A stretch of 64,000 nt of DNA from Albimonas pacifica (GTDB lineage: Bacteria; Pseudomonadota; Alphaproteobacteria; Rhodobacterales; Rhodobacteraceae). The notes below the pieces were generated by a model. The model searched no databases. It saw only the letters and a list, made by a program, of their open reading frames with translations, and was not told the origin of the DNA. Shown here piece after piece: positions 40,101 to 47,563 of this stretch (within the stretch, counting starts at the first letter, position 1; each line of letters starts with the position of its first letter). The stretch covers positions 124,001 through 188,000 of the forward strand of contig NZ_FOQH01000007.1 in the NCBI RefSeq assembly GCF_900113695.1. Reading direction: 5' to 3'. Made by a program: the position numbers and the translations under genes.

Positions 40101-41585
40101 AACCTGACCTATTTCGGCGTCGATGCGGACCAGCTGCTGGTCTACCGCCCCGAGCTCGCCGTGCGCGTCTTCGAGCAGCTCGGCGACGGGTTCGAGCGGG
40201 GTGACCTGATCCCGCTGCCGCACATCGTCTTCGACAGCGCCGAGGTGGTCGACGCCTTCCGCCTGATGCAGAAGTCCGGCCATATCGGCAAGATCCTGGT
40301 GAAGGCCCCGCCGAAGGTGGAGGCGCCGAAGACCCGCGCCCCGAAGATCACCGCCAAGGGCGCTTACCTCGTGGTCGGGGGCCTCGGCGGCTTCGGCGCC
40401 GAGACCGCCGCCTGGCTGGTCGAGCGCGGCGCGCGCCACATCTGGCTCACCTCCCGCTCCGGCCGGGTCACGGAAGCGGCGAAAACCGCCATCCGCCGGA
40501 TGGAGGCGATGGGCGCCAAGGTCGTCACCCGCGCCTGCGACGCCGCCGACGAGACCGCGCAGAAGGAGCTGATCGACGAGATCGAGGCCGGCCCCGCCCG
40601 CCTGCGCGGCGTGCTGCACACGGCGATGACGCTCGATGACGCGCTCTTCGCCAACCTCGACGGCGACCGCATCCGCACGGTGCTGCGCCCCAAGATCGCG
40701 GGCGCCGAGACGCTGGACCGCCTGACGCGGGACCTGAAGCTCGACCTCTTCGTGGTCTACTCCTCGGCCACCACGCTGGTCGGCAACCCCGGCCAGACCG
40801 CCTACGTCGCCGCCAACTGCTACCTCGAGGCGCTGATGGCCGAGCGCAGGCGCGCCGGCCTGCCGGGGCTGGCGGTGGCCTGGGGCGCGATCTCGGACGC
40901 CGGCTACCTGACCCGCGACGCCAGGACCGGGGCGATCCTCTCGGACCGGCTGGGGTCTTCGGCGATCACGGCGCGCGAGGCGTTCCAGGGGCTGGAGATG
41001 GCGCTGGCCGCCGCCGATCCGCAGGACGCCTCGGCGGTGAACTACGCCCAGATCGACTGGGCCTCGGCGGCCCGCGAGCTGGCGGTGACCCGCACGCCCC
41101 TCTTCGCCCGGATGGAGATGCCCGACGCCGCCGCGGCGGGCGAGGCCGCGCTGGACCTCGCCGCCCTCGTGGCCGGCATGTCCGAGGCGGAGGCGCTGAA
41201 GAAGATCTCCGAGCTGCTGGCCGGCGAGACCTCCCGCATCCTGCGCCTGCCGGCGGAGGAGATCGACCCCCGCCAGCCGCTGACCGAGCTCGGCTTCGAC
41301 AGCCTGATGGCCGTCGACCTGCGCATGGCGGCGGAGGAGAAGCTCGGGATCGACATCCCCTTGATGAGCCTCGCCGGCGGCGCCACCCTGATGGACATCG
41401 CCGCCCGCGTGCTCAAGCGCCTCGATCCGGCCGAGGCCGGCGCGGCGCCCGAGGGCGCCGACACCGGCGACGCCGTGCTCGACGGGCTGGTGGAGCGCCA
41501 TGTCGGGGCCGGCGACGAGATCGACCAGGAGGCCCTGGCCGAGCTGAAGCGCCGCGCAGGCGGCCCCGCCGGCGCGCTGAACTGA
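34107..41585 (+). CDS. rkpA: RkpA-like highly reducing type I polyketide/fatty-acid synthase (KS-AT-DH-X-ER-KR-ACP)
   Basis: 2,492 residues, one complete module. KS: DTACSSG with Cys177, His312 (EAHGTGT), His350 (NVGHLE). AT: GHSVGE with Ser623, YPFHSP with His727, probably malonyl-type. DH: His924 and Asp1088 (HPALLDAAFH), but the HxxxGxxxxP motif reads HRVEDAVVFP with Asp for Gly. Residues ~1190-1570 look like a degenerate methyltransferase with no clear SAM loop, then a KR structural half (~1640). ER: LNFRDIMWAQGLLPEE and HGGAGGVG (1889). KR: GGLGGFG (2091), Ser2220, Tyr2233. ACP: LGFDSL with Ser2399. No thioesterase. Size, architecture and the following oxoamine synthase match rhizobial RkpA, proposed to make a lipid for K-antigen synthesis. 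GTG start. Product chain length is unknown. Confidence 0.85.
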   Translation: MLKSTKPGEIAIVGYGCRLPGASDADRFWSLLKDGRCSVGQVDPARWATDRWKTPAGGPGRSYTFAAGQLDAPFDFDAGFFGISPREAEQMDPQQRLILQVTWEALEKSGLRASDLPKATTGVFVGASSSDYANRFYYDPAGIDSQFMTGNTLSLISNRISYILDLNGPSYTVDTACSSGLYALHEAFVAMQAGLVDTAIVGAVNMLLSPFPFVGFSAATMLSKVGLCQAFDANGDGYVRSEGAVVFVLRTLESAIANNDRVLGVISGAGINSDGRTTGVSLPSGDQQRALLEDVYQRFNVNPAKLAFIEAHGTGTRAGDPIETWALGQALGRRRADPLPIGSAKTNVGHLEAGSGLVGLLKAQLALEHGMLPASLHFREPNPDIKFDDWNLTVAASATPLETQGAPLYAGVNSFGFGGANAHVVLRQPKAEEKRPEPGKIEPAPLILSARSEESLSALARAYRARLETASAAEAARIANAAAYQRERLPHRLIALSDDRKEQLAALDAHIAGDKSPMLATGRAQSREGRTAFVFSGNGAQHVGMGRAAYANDPIFRATFDAVSTIFEKLADVSLVEAMHAEDLVERLPYTSLAQPLIFATQVATVESLAEKGLKPDAVLGHSVGEVAAAWAAGAFDLPDAVRLIHVRSRNQEKIRDRGTMAAVLAGADAAHTALEEGGFDQIAVAADNSPRSVTISGPADQIAAFSKFARRKKIACKALGLDYPFHSPLAEALKDDLLADLDWLRPAETRCEFVSATFGGTADGEALGPHYWWTNIRQPVLFRQGLETLLEADCVNFVEIGPRPVLSTYVRDTAAERSRPAAVLPTLEEKDERADMRRVVALAVAQGAHVVENRFFGRDARPDQDLPLYPWRQQTYVVPASDEAVRQLDAMGGDPLLGTALRAGGRDWRATVDPASPAWLGDHRVEDAVVFPAAGYVDMALAAGLEALGADGPIELADLDILRPLAMEEGTGYELRTTLQGDRLVVDVESRRRLSGEDFGLHARGRLRRPAGPIPAAKTPPAPDAERTMGADRLYELTRRFGLGYGEVFRRAVSARLVDARSCFVTLDAAHPALDCARHALHPALLDAAFHGLFALIAERADAADGSMSYLPVRLGSLILHAPHAAPVGAWVEIDKASERSLEATFRLVDVTGAPIATLIGARFKGVRISRAKPASELTYRNALARLAPAGGAKTDLGALAPGLLRDLGVDEAPDLSAGALLLDTTARRIARDALATLATESTVLDAEALIAEGRLAETARPLFERLLIALEEDEAVGRAEDGRALLDPNPPYPPLSALTEALFAEAPRRIVEIARLMALPDALPKLLARGPHEGADGPVTAAQLRMAASGPAGEARWSALSEAAAITVANARADRRLDVLVVGAAPAALLDRLQASAVVSACVVTDPDPRHVRSLKVGDPERAKIDYLALDEIHGRSFDLVLAGDALCRLGAPALADLKALMAEGAALVAVEEAPSLIADLIEGDEADWWSDTLDPALPVGRLREAPEWAETLSAAGFLDVSARPLASAEAQAALILAAAPARMPAEGEAGDGPILVVHAAAETALAEALAARLAEAGRETAAVTEAKLGAALEASEAAEIVLLAHLAQDGPALAAAHARMLSAKTALALPGRVARLWVVTRGGVAAGPLRPLHPSEAAAWGLARVLANEFPDIDVRLADFAPEIPDLAPRLAAEILSPAEDRETVHDLAGRAGVRAERVSDLADRARAAQLADPSMGVRRLALGQQGSIDSLEWRVEDRGAPGDGEIEIEVVAAGLNFRDIMWAQGLLPEEALEDGFAGPTLGMECSGVVVRTGPGCARFREGDRVIAFAPSCFATHVCVHENAVAPLPEGVDLTAAATIPTTFLTAWYGLVELAHLARGETVLIHGGAGGVGLAALQIAAARGAQVIATAGSPAKRELLRQLGAAHVFDSRSLTFADDVMQVTDGRGVDVVLNSLFGEAMERSIECLKPFGRFVELGKRDYYANSQIGLRPFRRNLTYFGVDADQLLVYRPELAVRVFEQLGDGFERGDLIPLPHIVFDSAEVVDAFRLMQKSGHIGKILVKAPPKVEAPKTRAPKITAKGAYLVVGGLGGFGAETAAWLVERGARHIWLTSRSGRVTEAAKTAIRRMEAMGAKVVTRACDAADETAQKELIDEIEAGPARLRGVLHTAMTLDDALFANLDGDRIRTVLRPKIAGAETLDRLTRDLKLDLFVVYSSATTLVGNPGQTAYVAANCYLEALMAERRRAGLPGLAVAWGAISDAGYLTRDARTGAILSDRLGSSAITAREAFQGLEMALAAADPQDASAVNYAQIDWASAARELAVTRTPLFARMEMPDAAAAGEAALDLAALVAGMSEAEALKKISELLAGETSRILRLPAEEIDPRQPLTELGFDSLMAVDLRMAAEEKLGIDIPLMSLAGGATLMDIAARVLKRLDPAEAGAAPEGADTGDAVLDGLVERHVGAGDEIDQEALAELKRRAGGPAGALN

Positions 41586-41738
41586 CCCCCGCCGGCCGCC
41601 GGCCGCCGAACGCGCGCGGCCGGCCGCCGGCCGCGACCCGCGCGCGGGCGTCCGCAGGCTGCAGACCGACCGCGGCCGACGCCGGCCGCAGACCGAACGC
41701 CGGCGGCCCCGCGCCGCATACGAGAAGGAACGAGCCCC

Positions 41739-43106
41739 ATGTCCGGCTCTGAACGCGAAGGCCGTTTCGGCGCGTCGCGCCGCTCCGCCTTGCTGGAGGA
41801 GCTGCGCCAGACCCGCTCGCGCCGCACCCCCTCCGACCGTCCCGCCGCCCGGCCCAGCCCGAAGCCGCAGCCCAAGGCCTTCGACTTCGGCTCGCTGCCC
41901 GGCCACAAGCAGATCCGCCTGCAGAAGTCGGCGGCCGAGATGCTGGGCATCGGCGTCCCCTACTTCCGCGAGCAGGAGGGCTACGCCGGCCCCACCTGCC
42001 GGATCGAGGGGCGGGAGGTGCTGAACTTCTCCTCCTACAACTACCTCGGCCTGAACGGGCACCCGAAGGTCCACGCCGCGGCGCGCGACGCGATCGAGCG
42101 CTACGGCGTCTCGGTCTCCGCGTCGCGCGTGGTGGCGGGCGAGCGGGACCTGCACGCGAAGCTCGAGAAGGGGCTGGCGGCGTTCTACGGGACCGAGGAT
42201 TGCGTGACGATGGTCTCGGGCCACGCCACCAACATGACCACCATCGGCGCGCTGATGGGGCCCAAGGACGTGATCCTGACCGACACCTGGATCCACAACT
42301 CGATCACCGAGGGCGCGCGCCTGTCGGGCGCGGCCCGGGTGACCTTCCCGCACAACGACCTCGACTGGCTGGACGATTTCCTCTCGCGCAACCGCGGCCG
42401 CTACGAACGCGCGCTGATCGTGGTCGAGGGGCTCTATTCCATGGACGGCGACTGGCCCGACCTGCCGCGTCTGGTGGAGCTCAAGCACCGCCACGACGCC
42501 TGGCTGATGGTCGACGAGGCCCATGCCGTCGGCGTGCTGGGCGAGACCGGCCGCGGCATCGCCGAGATGCAGGGCGTCGACCCCGCCTCGGTCGAGATCT
42601 GGATGGGCACGCTGTCGAAGACCTTCTCGTCCTGCGGCGGCTACATCTGCGGCTCTGCGGCGCTGATCGAGTTCCTCAAGGCCAACGCCGCGGGCTTCGT
42701 GTTCTCGGTCGGCCTCGCGGCGCCGCTGGCCGCGGCCGCGCTGGCCTCCCTCGAAGTCCTCCAGGCCGAGCCGGATCGCGTCGCCCGCCTGCAGGCCAAC
42801 GGCCGGCGGCTGCTGGACCGCGCCAGGGCCGCGGGGCTGGACACGGGCGAGGCCAAGGGCTCGGCCGTGATGCCGGTGATCGTGGGCGACAGCGCGCGCG
42901 CCGCGATGCTGTCGGACGAATGCTTCAAGGCCGGGCTCAACGCCCTGCCCATCACCTTCCCCGCGGTGCCCGAGAAGCAGGCCCGCCTGCGCTTCTTCCT
43001 GACCTCGGAGCATACCGACGCCCAGATCGACCGCGCGGTCGAGATCTGCGCCGAGGCGCTGGCCCGGGTCCGGTCCCGCAAGCTGCCCTTCGGGGCCGGC
43101 GCCTGA
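41739..43106 (+). CDS. rkpG: RkpG-like alpha-oxoamine synthase (PLP-dependent acyl-amino acid condensing enzyme)
   Basis: 455 residues, 8-amino-7-oxononanoate/serine-palmitoyl transferase family. Seen: FSSYNYLGLNGHPKV, SGHATNMTTI, VDEAHAVGVLGETGRG (Asp259, His262) and the Schiff-base lysine in GTLSKTFSSCGGY (Lys294). A basic ~65-residue N-terminal extension precedes the catalytic domain. Family members condense an amino acid with an acyl thioester and release CO2. Placed 153 bp after a thioesterase-less synthase, it is the obvious chain-release enzyme, as in fumonisin and prodigiosin pathways. Bio, Hem or Kbl roles are unlikely because no partner genes are present. Amino acid and acyl substrates are not determined. 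GGAACGAG ribosome site. Confidence 0.85.
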   Translation: MSGSEREGRFGASRRSALLEELRQTRSRRTPSDRPAARPSPKPQPKAFDFGSLPGHKQIRLQKSAAEMLGIGVPYFREQEGYAGPTCRIEGREVLNFSSYNYLGLNGHPKVHAAARDAIERYGVSVSASRVVAGERDLHAKLEKGLAAFYGTEDCVTMVSGHATNMTTIGALMGPKDVILTDTWIHNSITEGARLSGAARVTFPHNDLDWLDDFLSRNRGRYERALIVVEGLYSMDGDWPDLPRLVELKHRHDAWLMVDEAHAVGVLGETGRGIAEMQGVDPASVEIWMGTLSKTFSSCGGYICGSAALIEFLKANAAGFVFSVGLAAPLAAAALASLEVLQAEPDRVARLQANGRRLLDRARAAGLDTGEAKGSAVMPVIVGDSARAAMLSDECFKAGLNALPITFPAVPEKQARLRFFLTSEHTDAQIDRAVEICAEALARVRSRKLPFGAGA

Positions 43107-43123
43107 GCGCGAGCCGGCGCGCC

Positions 43124-44908
43124 ATGGCCAGGACCCCCGCCTCCGGGCCCCGCCGCGCCGGGGGCGCCCATGCCGGGCATGACGACCATGGCGGCGGCGG
43201 CCCGCGGCAGGGCCCGTCCCGCGCCCGCCTGCGCCGGGCGCTGCGCACGCTGACCGGCGGGCGCGGCGCGACGCGCTTCGTGCACTGGGCCGACGCCCCC
43301 GCGCCCGGAACGGCGCTGCCCTGGCTGCTGCCCGCGGCCCTGCCCGGCCACCCGCCCGTGGCGCTCGGCCTCGGCGAGGCGCCGGCCCGCTCGCCCGAGG
43401 CCACGGCCGAGCTCGCCGCGCGCATCGCCGCCGACCTCACCTGGTGGCCGGCCGCGATCTCCACCGCCGCGCGCCCCGAGACGCTGGTCGACCTGCGCGA
43501 CGCCGACGCCGCCGACGCCGAGAGCCTGCTCGCCATGGCCGAGGCGCGCGCGCCCGCGGCCGACACCGTGGTCCTCGCCCATGGCGGCGAGGGCGAGGCC
43601 GCCGCGCGGCGCCGCGGCCTGCCGGTGGTGCGCCGGGTGGCCGAGGTCTGCCCCTCGCGCCTCGACCGGGTGGTCGCCTCCCACGGGGCGCTGGCCCATC
43701 GCGCCGCCGTCGGCGGCCGGCTGGGCCTGACCCTGGCCGGCGAGGCGGACCCGGCGCCCTGGCTTTCCCGGGCGCGGTTCGTCGATCCCTGGCGCGGCCT
43801 CGCCGCCCCGGCGGCCGAGGCGCTGGACGCGCTCGCCCTGCTGCGCGCCGCCGCCCAGCGCAACGACCGGCGCACGGTCACGCTGGGCTTCTCGCGCTGG
43901 AAGCGGCGCAACGCCGACCCGTTCCTGACCGGGCCCGAGGGCCGCCCCGCCCATGTCGGCGGCCTGCGCAACGCGGTGCAGGTCGCGCTCGCCACCCGCG
44001 CGCGCCTCGCCGTCTGGGGGATGCGCGACGCCTCCGAGGCGGAGGCGGCGGGGGTGGAGGTGATCCGGCTCGAGGACGGGTTCGTGCGCTCGGTCGGGCT
44101 GGGCCTGCGCCATGCGCCGCCCTGCTCGCTGGCGGTCGATCGCCTCGGGCTCTATTTCGACGCCACCCGCCCCACCGACCTCGAGGCGCTGATGCGCGAG
44201 GCGGAGATCCCCGAGCCCCTGCTCGAGCGCGCCTCCGCCCTGCGCCGGCGGCTGATCGAGCTGGGGATCACCAAGTACAACCTCGCCCGCTCCGCCCCCC
44301 TGCCGCAGACCTCGCGCCGGAAGATCCTGGTGCCGGGCCAGGTGGAGGGCGACCAGTCCCTGCGCTTCGGCTCGCCCGAGGTGCAGCAGAACGCCGAGCT
44401 GCTGCGCCGGGTGCGCGCGCGCCACCCCGAGGCCTTCATCCTCTACAAGCCCCACCCCGACGTGCTGACCGGCCTGCGCCCCGGCGCGGTGGACGAGGCC
44501 ACGCTCGCCGCCTGCGCCGACGCGGTGGCGACCGAGAGCGCCGCGGAGGCCTGCCTGGAATGGGCCGACCGGGTGGAGTGCATGACCTCGCTGATGGGGT
44601 TCGAGGCGCTGCTGCGCGACCTGCCCGTCACCACCTTCGGGCGGCCCTTCTACGCCGGCTGGGGCCTGACCGAGACGCCCTTCGACCCCGCCTTCTCCCG
44701 GGGCCGGACGCTGTCGATCGACGCGCTCGCCGCCTGCGCCCTGATCCTCTATCCGCGCTACGTCGACCCGGTCACCCGCCTGCCCGCGCCGCCCGAAAAG
44801 GTGCTCGAGTGGCTGCACGCCGAGCGGGACTACGTGAAGACCCCCCGGGGCCGCGCGCGGGAGGCGTGGCGCGGCCTCGCGTCGCGGGCGCTGAACCTCC
44901 TGCGCTGA
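43124..44908 (+). CDS. kpsC: KpsC/RkpJ-like capsule Kdo-transferase protein
   Basis: 594 residues. The C-terminal ~340 residues match the KpsC Kdo-transferase domain: GFSRWKRRNADPF (~255), RLEDGFVRSVGLGL (~317), YFDATRPTDLE, ITKYNLAR, PGQVEGDQSLRFGS (~405), YKPHPDV (~441), TSLMGFEALLRD (~487) and GRPFYAGWGLT (~506). Only one copy of the motif set is present, whereas E. coli KpsC has two; the N-terminal ~240 residues lack these motifs. KpsC builds the poly-beta-Kdo linker between capsule and its lipid anchor on the cytoplasmic face. 17 bp after the oxoamine synthase gene, so in the same operon. No signal peptide. The His/Gly-rich first 30 residues could mean a later true start. Confidence 0.87.
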   Translation: MARTPASGPRRAGGAHAGHDDHGGGGPRQGPSRARLRRALRTLTGGRGATRFVHWADAPAPGTALPWLLPAALPGHPPVALGLGEAPARSPEATAELAARIAADLTWWPAAISTAARPETLVDLRDADAADAESLLAMAEARAPAADTVVLAHGGEGEAAARRRGLPVVRRVAEVCPSRLDRVVASHGALAHRAAVGGRLGLTLAGEADPAPWLSRARFVDPWRGLAAPAAEALDALALLRAAAQRNDRRTVTLGFSRWKRRNADPFLTGPEGRPAHVGGLRNAVQVALATRARLAVWGMRDASEAEAAGVEVIRLEDGFVRSVGLGLRHAPPCSLAVDRLGLYFDATRPTDLEALMREAEIPEPLLERASALRRRLIELGITKYNLARSAPLPQTSRRKILVPGQVEGDQSLRFGSPEVQQNAELLRRVRARHPEAFILYKPHPDVLTGLRPGAVDEATLAACADAVATESAAEACLEWADRVECMTSLMGFEALLRDLPVTTFGRPFYAGWGLTETPFDPAFSRGRTLSIDALAACALILYPRYVDPVTRLPAPPEKVLEWLHAERDYVKTPRGRAREAWRGLASRALNLLR

Positions 44909-45097
44909 ACCCGCGTTCAGACTGACCCGAAACCCCCTGCGCCGCCGCGTCCGCATCCGTAGCGCGCGCACAACAACCGCCCCCCGCCCCGCCGGCGTCC
45001 GCGCGCGGGACGGTCGACAGCGGGCCGGACCCGTGCCAACAAGGTCTTGAAAAGGGGCGGACAAGCCTCCGACCGAGCCTCTGGAACGGGCGACAGG

Positions 45098-47563
45098 ATG
45101 ATCTCAGCGTCGGCTTCATGCCGCAGACGTATCGCGTTCTGCGTGGTGATCGCCGCGGCCGTTGCGCCCGCGGGGCGCACGCTGTCGCAGGAACCTCCTC
45201 CGCCGCGCCTCGAGACCCGCAACCTCTACGGCATGACCGGGCTGATCGACATGCCCAGCGCGCGGGTCCAGCCCGACGCCGAACTGGGCGTGACCACCAG
45301 CTATTTCGGCGGCTTCATGCGCAACACCCTGACCTTCCAGGTGCTGCCGCGCGTCGAGGCCGCGTTCCGCTACTCGATCATCGAGGACTTCTTCGTCGGC
45401 GACGACCTGTTCGACCGCAGCTTCGACATCAAGGTCCTGCTCTCGGACGAAACCCGCTACTTCCCCGCGGTCGCCATCGGCCTGCGCGACTTCCTCGGCA
45501 CCGGCGTCTACTCGTCCGAATACATCGTCGGCACCAAGGAGGTGCTGCCCGGCCTCCAGATCACCGGCGGCCTCGGCTGGGGCCGGCTGGCGGGCACAGG
45601 CAACTTCGTGAACCCGCTGGGCTACTTCTCCAACCGGTTCAAGGACCGCGACACCCGCGACCTGGGCACCGGCAACGTCAACATCGGCCAGTTCTTCCGC
45701 GGCCCCGACATGGGCGGCTTCGCGGGCGTCGAGTGGCGGCCCCAGTTCCTCGACGGGCTGAGCCTGAAGGCCGAGTATTCCACCGACGCCTACCTCCAGG
45801 AGCAGGTGAACGGCGACTTCGATCCCAAGATCCCCTTCAACTTCGGCGCCGAGTACCGCTTCAATGACTGGTTCAGCCTCGGCGCCTACGCCATGTACGG
45901 CTCCGAGGTCGGCGTCCGCGCCTCGATCGGGATCAACCCCACCCGGGTCACCGGCCCGCGCGACGTCGAGGCCGGTCCCACGCCGATGAGCGTGCGGCCC
46001 CCGATCGACTCCCGCGTCTCGGCCGAGCTCGGTCCGGTGATCGAGCGCGTGGGCCCGGGCCCCGCGACCGGCTCCGACGCGGGCTTCGAGGCGAGCCTCC
46101 TCGCCGGCGCCACCGAGGGCGCGCGCTGGGCCCAGGCGCCCACGCGCCTCGCCCCGGGCGCCGAGTGCCCGGTGGAGGAAGCGCTCGACGTGGACGCCGA
46201 GCTGGGCGTGGTGGACGGCGTCACCTTCCTCGACCGCTCCGGCGCGCCGCTGTGCTCGGTGCTGCTGCGCGAGACCGGGCGGCGCTACCTGGACGGCAAG
46301 CGCACCCTCGTCGGCGCCTACGACACCGCCTGGGCCGACCAGCCCGGGACCCGCACGGCGCTCGCCGACGCCCTCGCCCAGGCGATGGACGGCGAGCGGG
46401 TGACCCTGCGCTCGGCCGACATCCAGGCGACGCGCGCCCATGTCGAGGTCGAGAACCCCTATTTCAACGCCAGCCCCCAGGCGATCGGGCGCACGGCGCG
46501 GGCCATGGCCAACACCCTGCCCCCCTCGGTCGAGGACTTCGAGATCACGCTGGTCGAGGACGACCTGCCCACCACCACGGTGCTGCTGCGCCGCGCCCGG
46601 CTCGAGGCCGCGGTCGAGACGCCGGACGCCGAGCGCACCTCCTGGGTGGACGCCGAGGTGCTCAGCGCCCTGCCGGTGGAGGGCAGCTTCCTGCCCGACT
46701 ACGAGCCCGACCGGCACCCCGAGTTCAGCTGGTTCCTCTCGCCCGCCCTGCCGGTGAACCTGTTCGACCCCGACAACCCGCTGCGCGCGGACCTGCAGCT
46801 CGTCGCCGGCGCCCAGCTCACGGTGGCCCGCGGCCTCTCGACCAGCGCCTCGGTCTCCAAGTCGCTGATCAACGGCTTCGACGACATCACGCGCGAGTCC
46901 GACTCGGTCCTGCCGCGGGTGCGTTCGGAGTTCGCCAAGTATCTCCAGCAGGGCGATCCCGGCATCGACCGGCTGACCGGCGACTACCTGTTCAAGGTCA
47001 GCCCCGAGACCTACGGCCGGATCTCGGTCGGCTACCTCGAGCGGATGTTCGGCGGCGTCTCGACCGAGGTGCTGTGGAAGCCCTCCGAGCAGGACTGGGG
47101 CCTGGGGCTCGAGCTCAACTACGTCGCCCAGCGCGACTTCGACATGCTGTTCGGCTTCCAGGACTACGACGTCGCCACCGGCCACGCCTCGGTCTACTGG
47201 GACACCGGCTGGCATGGGATGGAGGTTCAGGTCGACGCCGGGCGCTACCTGGCGGGCGACTGGGGCGCCACCTTCGGCCTGTCGCGGCGCTTCGCCAACG
47301 GCTGGGAGATCGGCGGCTTCTTCACCCTGACCGACGTGCCCTTCGACGAATACGGCGAGGGCAGCTTCGACAAGGGCATCCGCCTGACCATCCCCTTCGC
47401 CTGGGGCCTGCCCTACGAGACGCGCTCGACGCTGGACATGAACATCCGCCCGCTGACCCGCGACGGCGGCGCGCGGCTGAACGTGGCGAACCGGCTCTAT
47501 CCCATCGTGCAGGAGGTCGATCGCGGCGACCTGCGCGCCGACTGGGGGCATTTCTGGCGATGA
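45098..47563 (+). CDS. yjbH: YjbH/GfcD-family exopolysaccharide/capsule outer-membrane protein
   Basis: 821 residues. Signal peptide 1 to about 31 (RRRIAFCVVIAAAVAPAG). The mature part begins NLYGMTGLIDMPSARVQPDA, the YjbH hallmark. Repeated amphipathic beta strands (GLGWGRLAGTGNF, GVEWRPQFLDGLSLKAEYST, FGLSRRFANGWEIGGFF) indicate an outer-membrane beta-barrel, with a middle region resembling the family's periplasmic part (MANTLPPSVEDFEITLVED). Longer than E. coli YjbH (~700). The ATG at 45098 is chosen over a TTG at 45047 because it begins the signal peptide. Its stop overlaps yjbF. Probably a secretion component for the polysaccharide. Confidence 0.88.
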   Translation: MISASASCRRRIAFCVVIAAAVAPAGRTLSQEPPPPRLETRNLYGMTGLIDMPSARVQPDAELGVTTSYFGGFMRNTLTFQVLPRVEAAFRYSIIEDFFVGDDLFDRSFDIKVLLSDETRYFPAVAIGLRDFLGTGVYSSEYIVGTKEVLPGLQITGGLGWGRLAGTGNFVNPLGYFSNRFKDRDTRDLGTGNVNIGQFFRGPDMGGFAGVEWRPQFLDGLSLKAEYSTDAYLQEQVNGDFDPKIPFNFGAEYRFNDWFSLGAYAMYGSEVGVRASIGINPTRVTGPRDVEAGPTPMSVRPPIDSRVSAELGPVIERVGPGPATGSDAGFEASLLAGATEGARWAQAPTRLAPGAECPVEEALDVDAELGVVDGVTFLDRSGAPLCSVLLRETGRRYLDGKRTLVGAYDTAWADQPGTRTALADALAQAMDGERVTLRSADIQATRAHVEVENPYFNASPQAIGRTARAMANTLPPSVEDFEITLVEDDLPTTTVLLRRARLEAAVETPDAERTSWVDAEVLSALPVEGSFLPDYEPDRHPEFSWFLSPALPVNLFDPDNPLRADLQLVAGAQLTVARGLSTSASVSKSLINGFDDITRESDSVLPRVRSEFAKYLQQGDPGIDRLTGDYLFKVSPETYGRISVGYLERMFGGVSTEVLWKPSEQDWGLGLELNYVAQRDFDMLFGFQDYDVATGHASVYWDTGWHGMEVQVDAGRYLAGDWGATFGLSRRFANGWEIGGFFTLTDVPFDEYGEGSFDKGIRLTIPFAWGLPYETRSTLDMNIRPLTRDGGARLNVANRLYPIVQEVDRGDLRADWGHFWR

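Noticed and set aside
41586..41738. GGCCGGCC-type palindromes between the synthase and oxoamine synthase genes as a transcription terminator
   Set aside because: Short, repetitive and without a T-run. The spacing fits an operon, so a functional terminator is not supported.
33900..43013. A very long open frame (about 3,000 codons) on the minus strand opposite the lipid synthase and oxoamine synthase genes
   Set aside because: It is an artefact of extreme G+C at third positions: the frame is the mirror of codon-biased genes on the plus strand. The translation is Gly/Arg/Gln/Val low complexity with no domain, and the plus-strand genes carry intact catalytic motifs.
41739..43106. Oxoamine synthase as BioF (biotin), HemA or Kbl
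   Set aside because: No bio, hem or tdh gene nearby, a basic N-terminal extension atypical of BioF, and direct linkage to a thioesterase-less synthase and kpsC.
45047..45097. TTG start upstream of the YjbH ATG
   Set aside because: It would add 17 polar residues before a good signal peptide. The ATG at 45098 gives a standard N-terminus.
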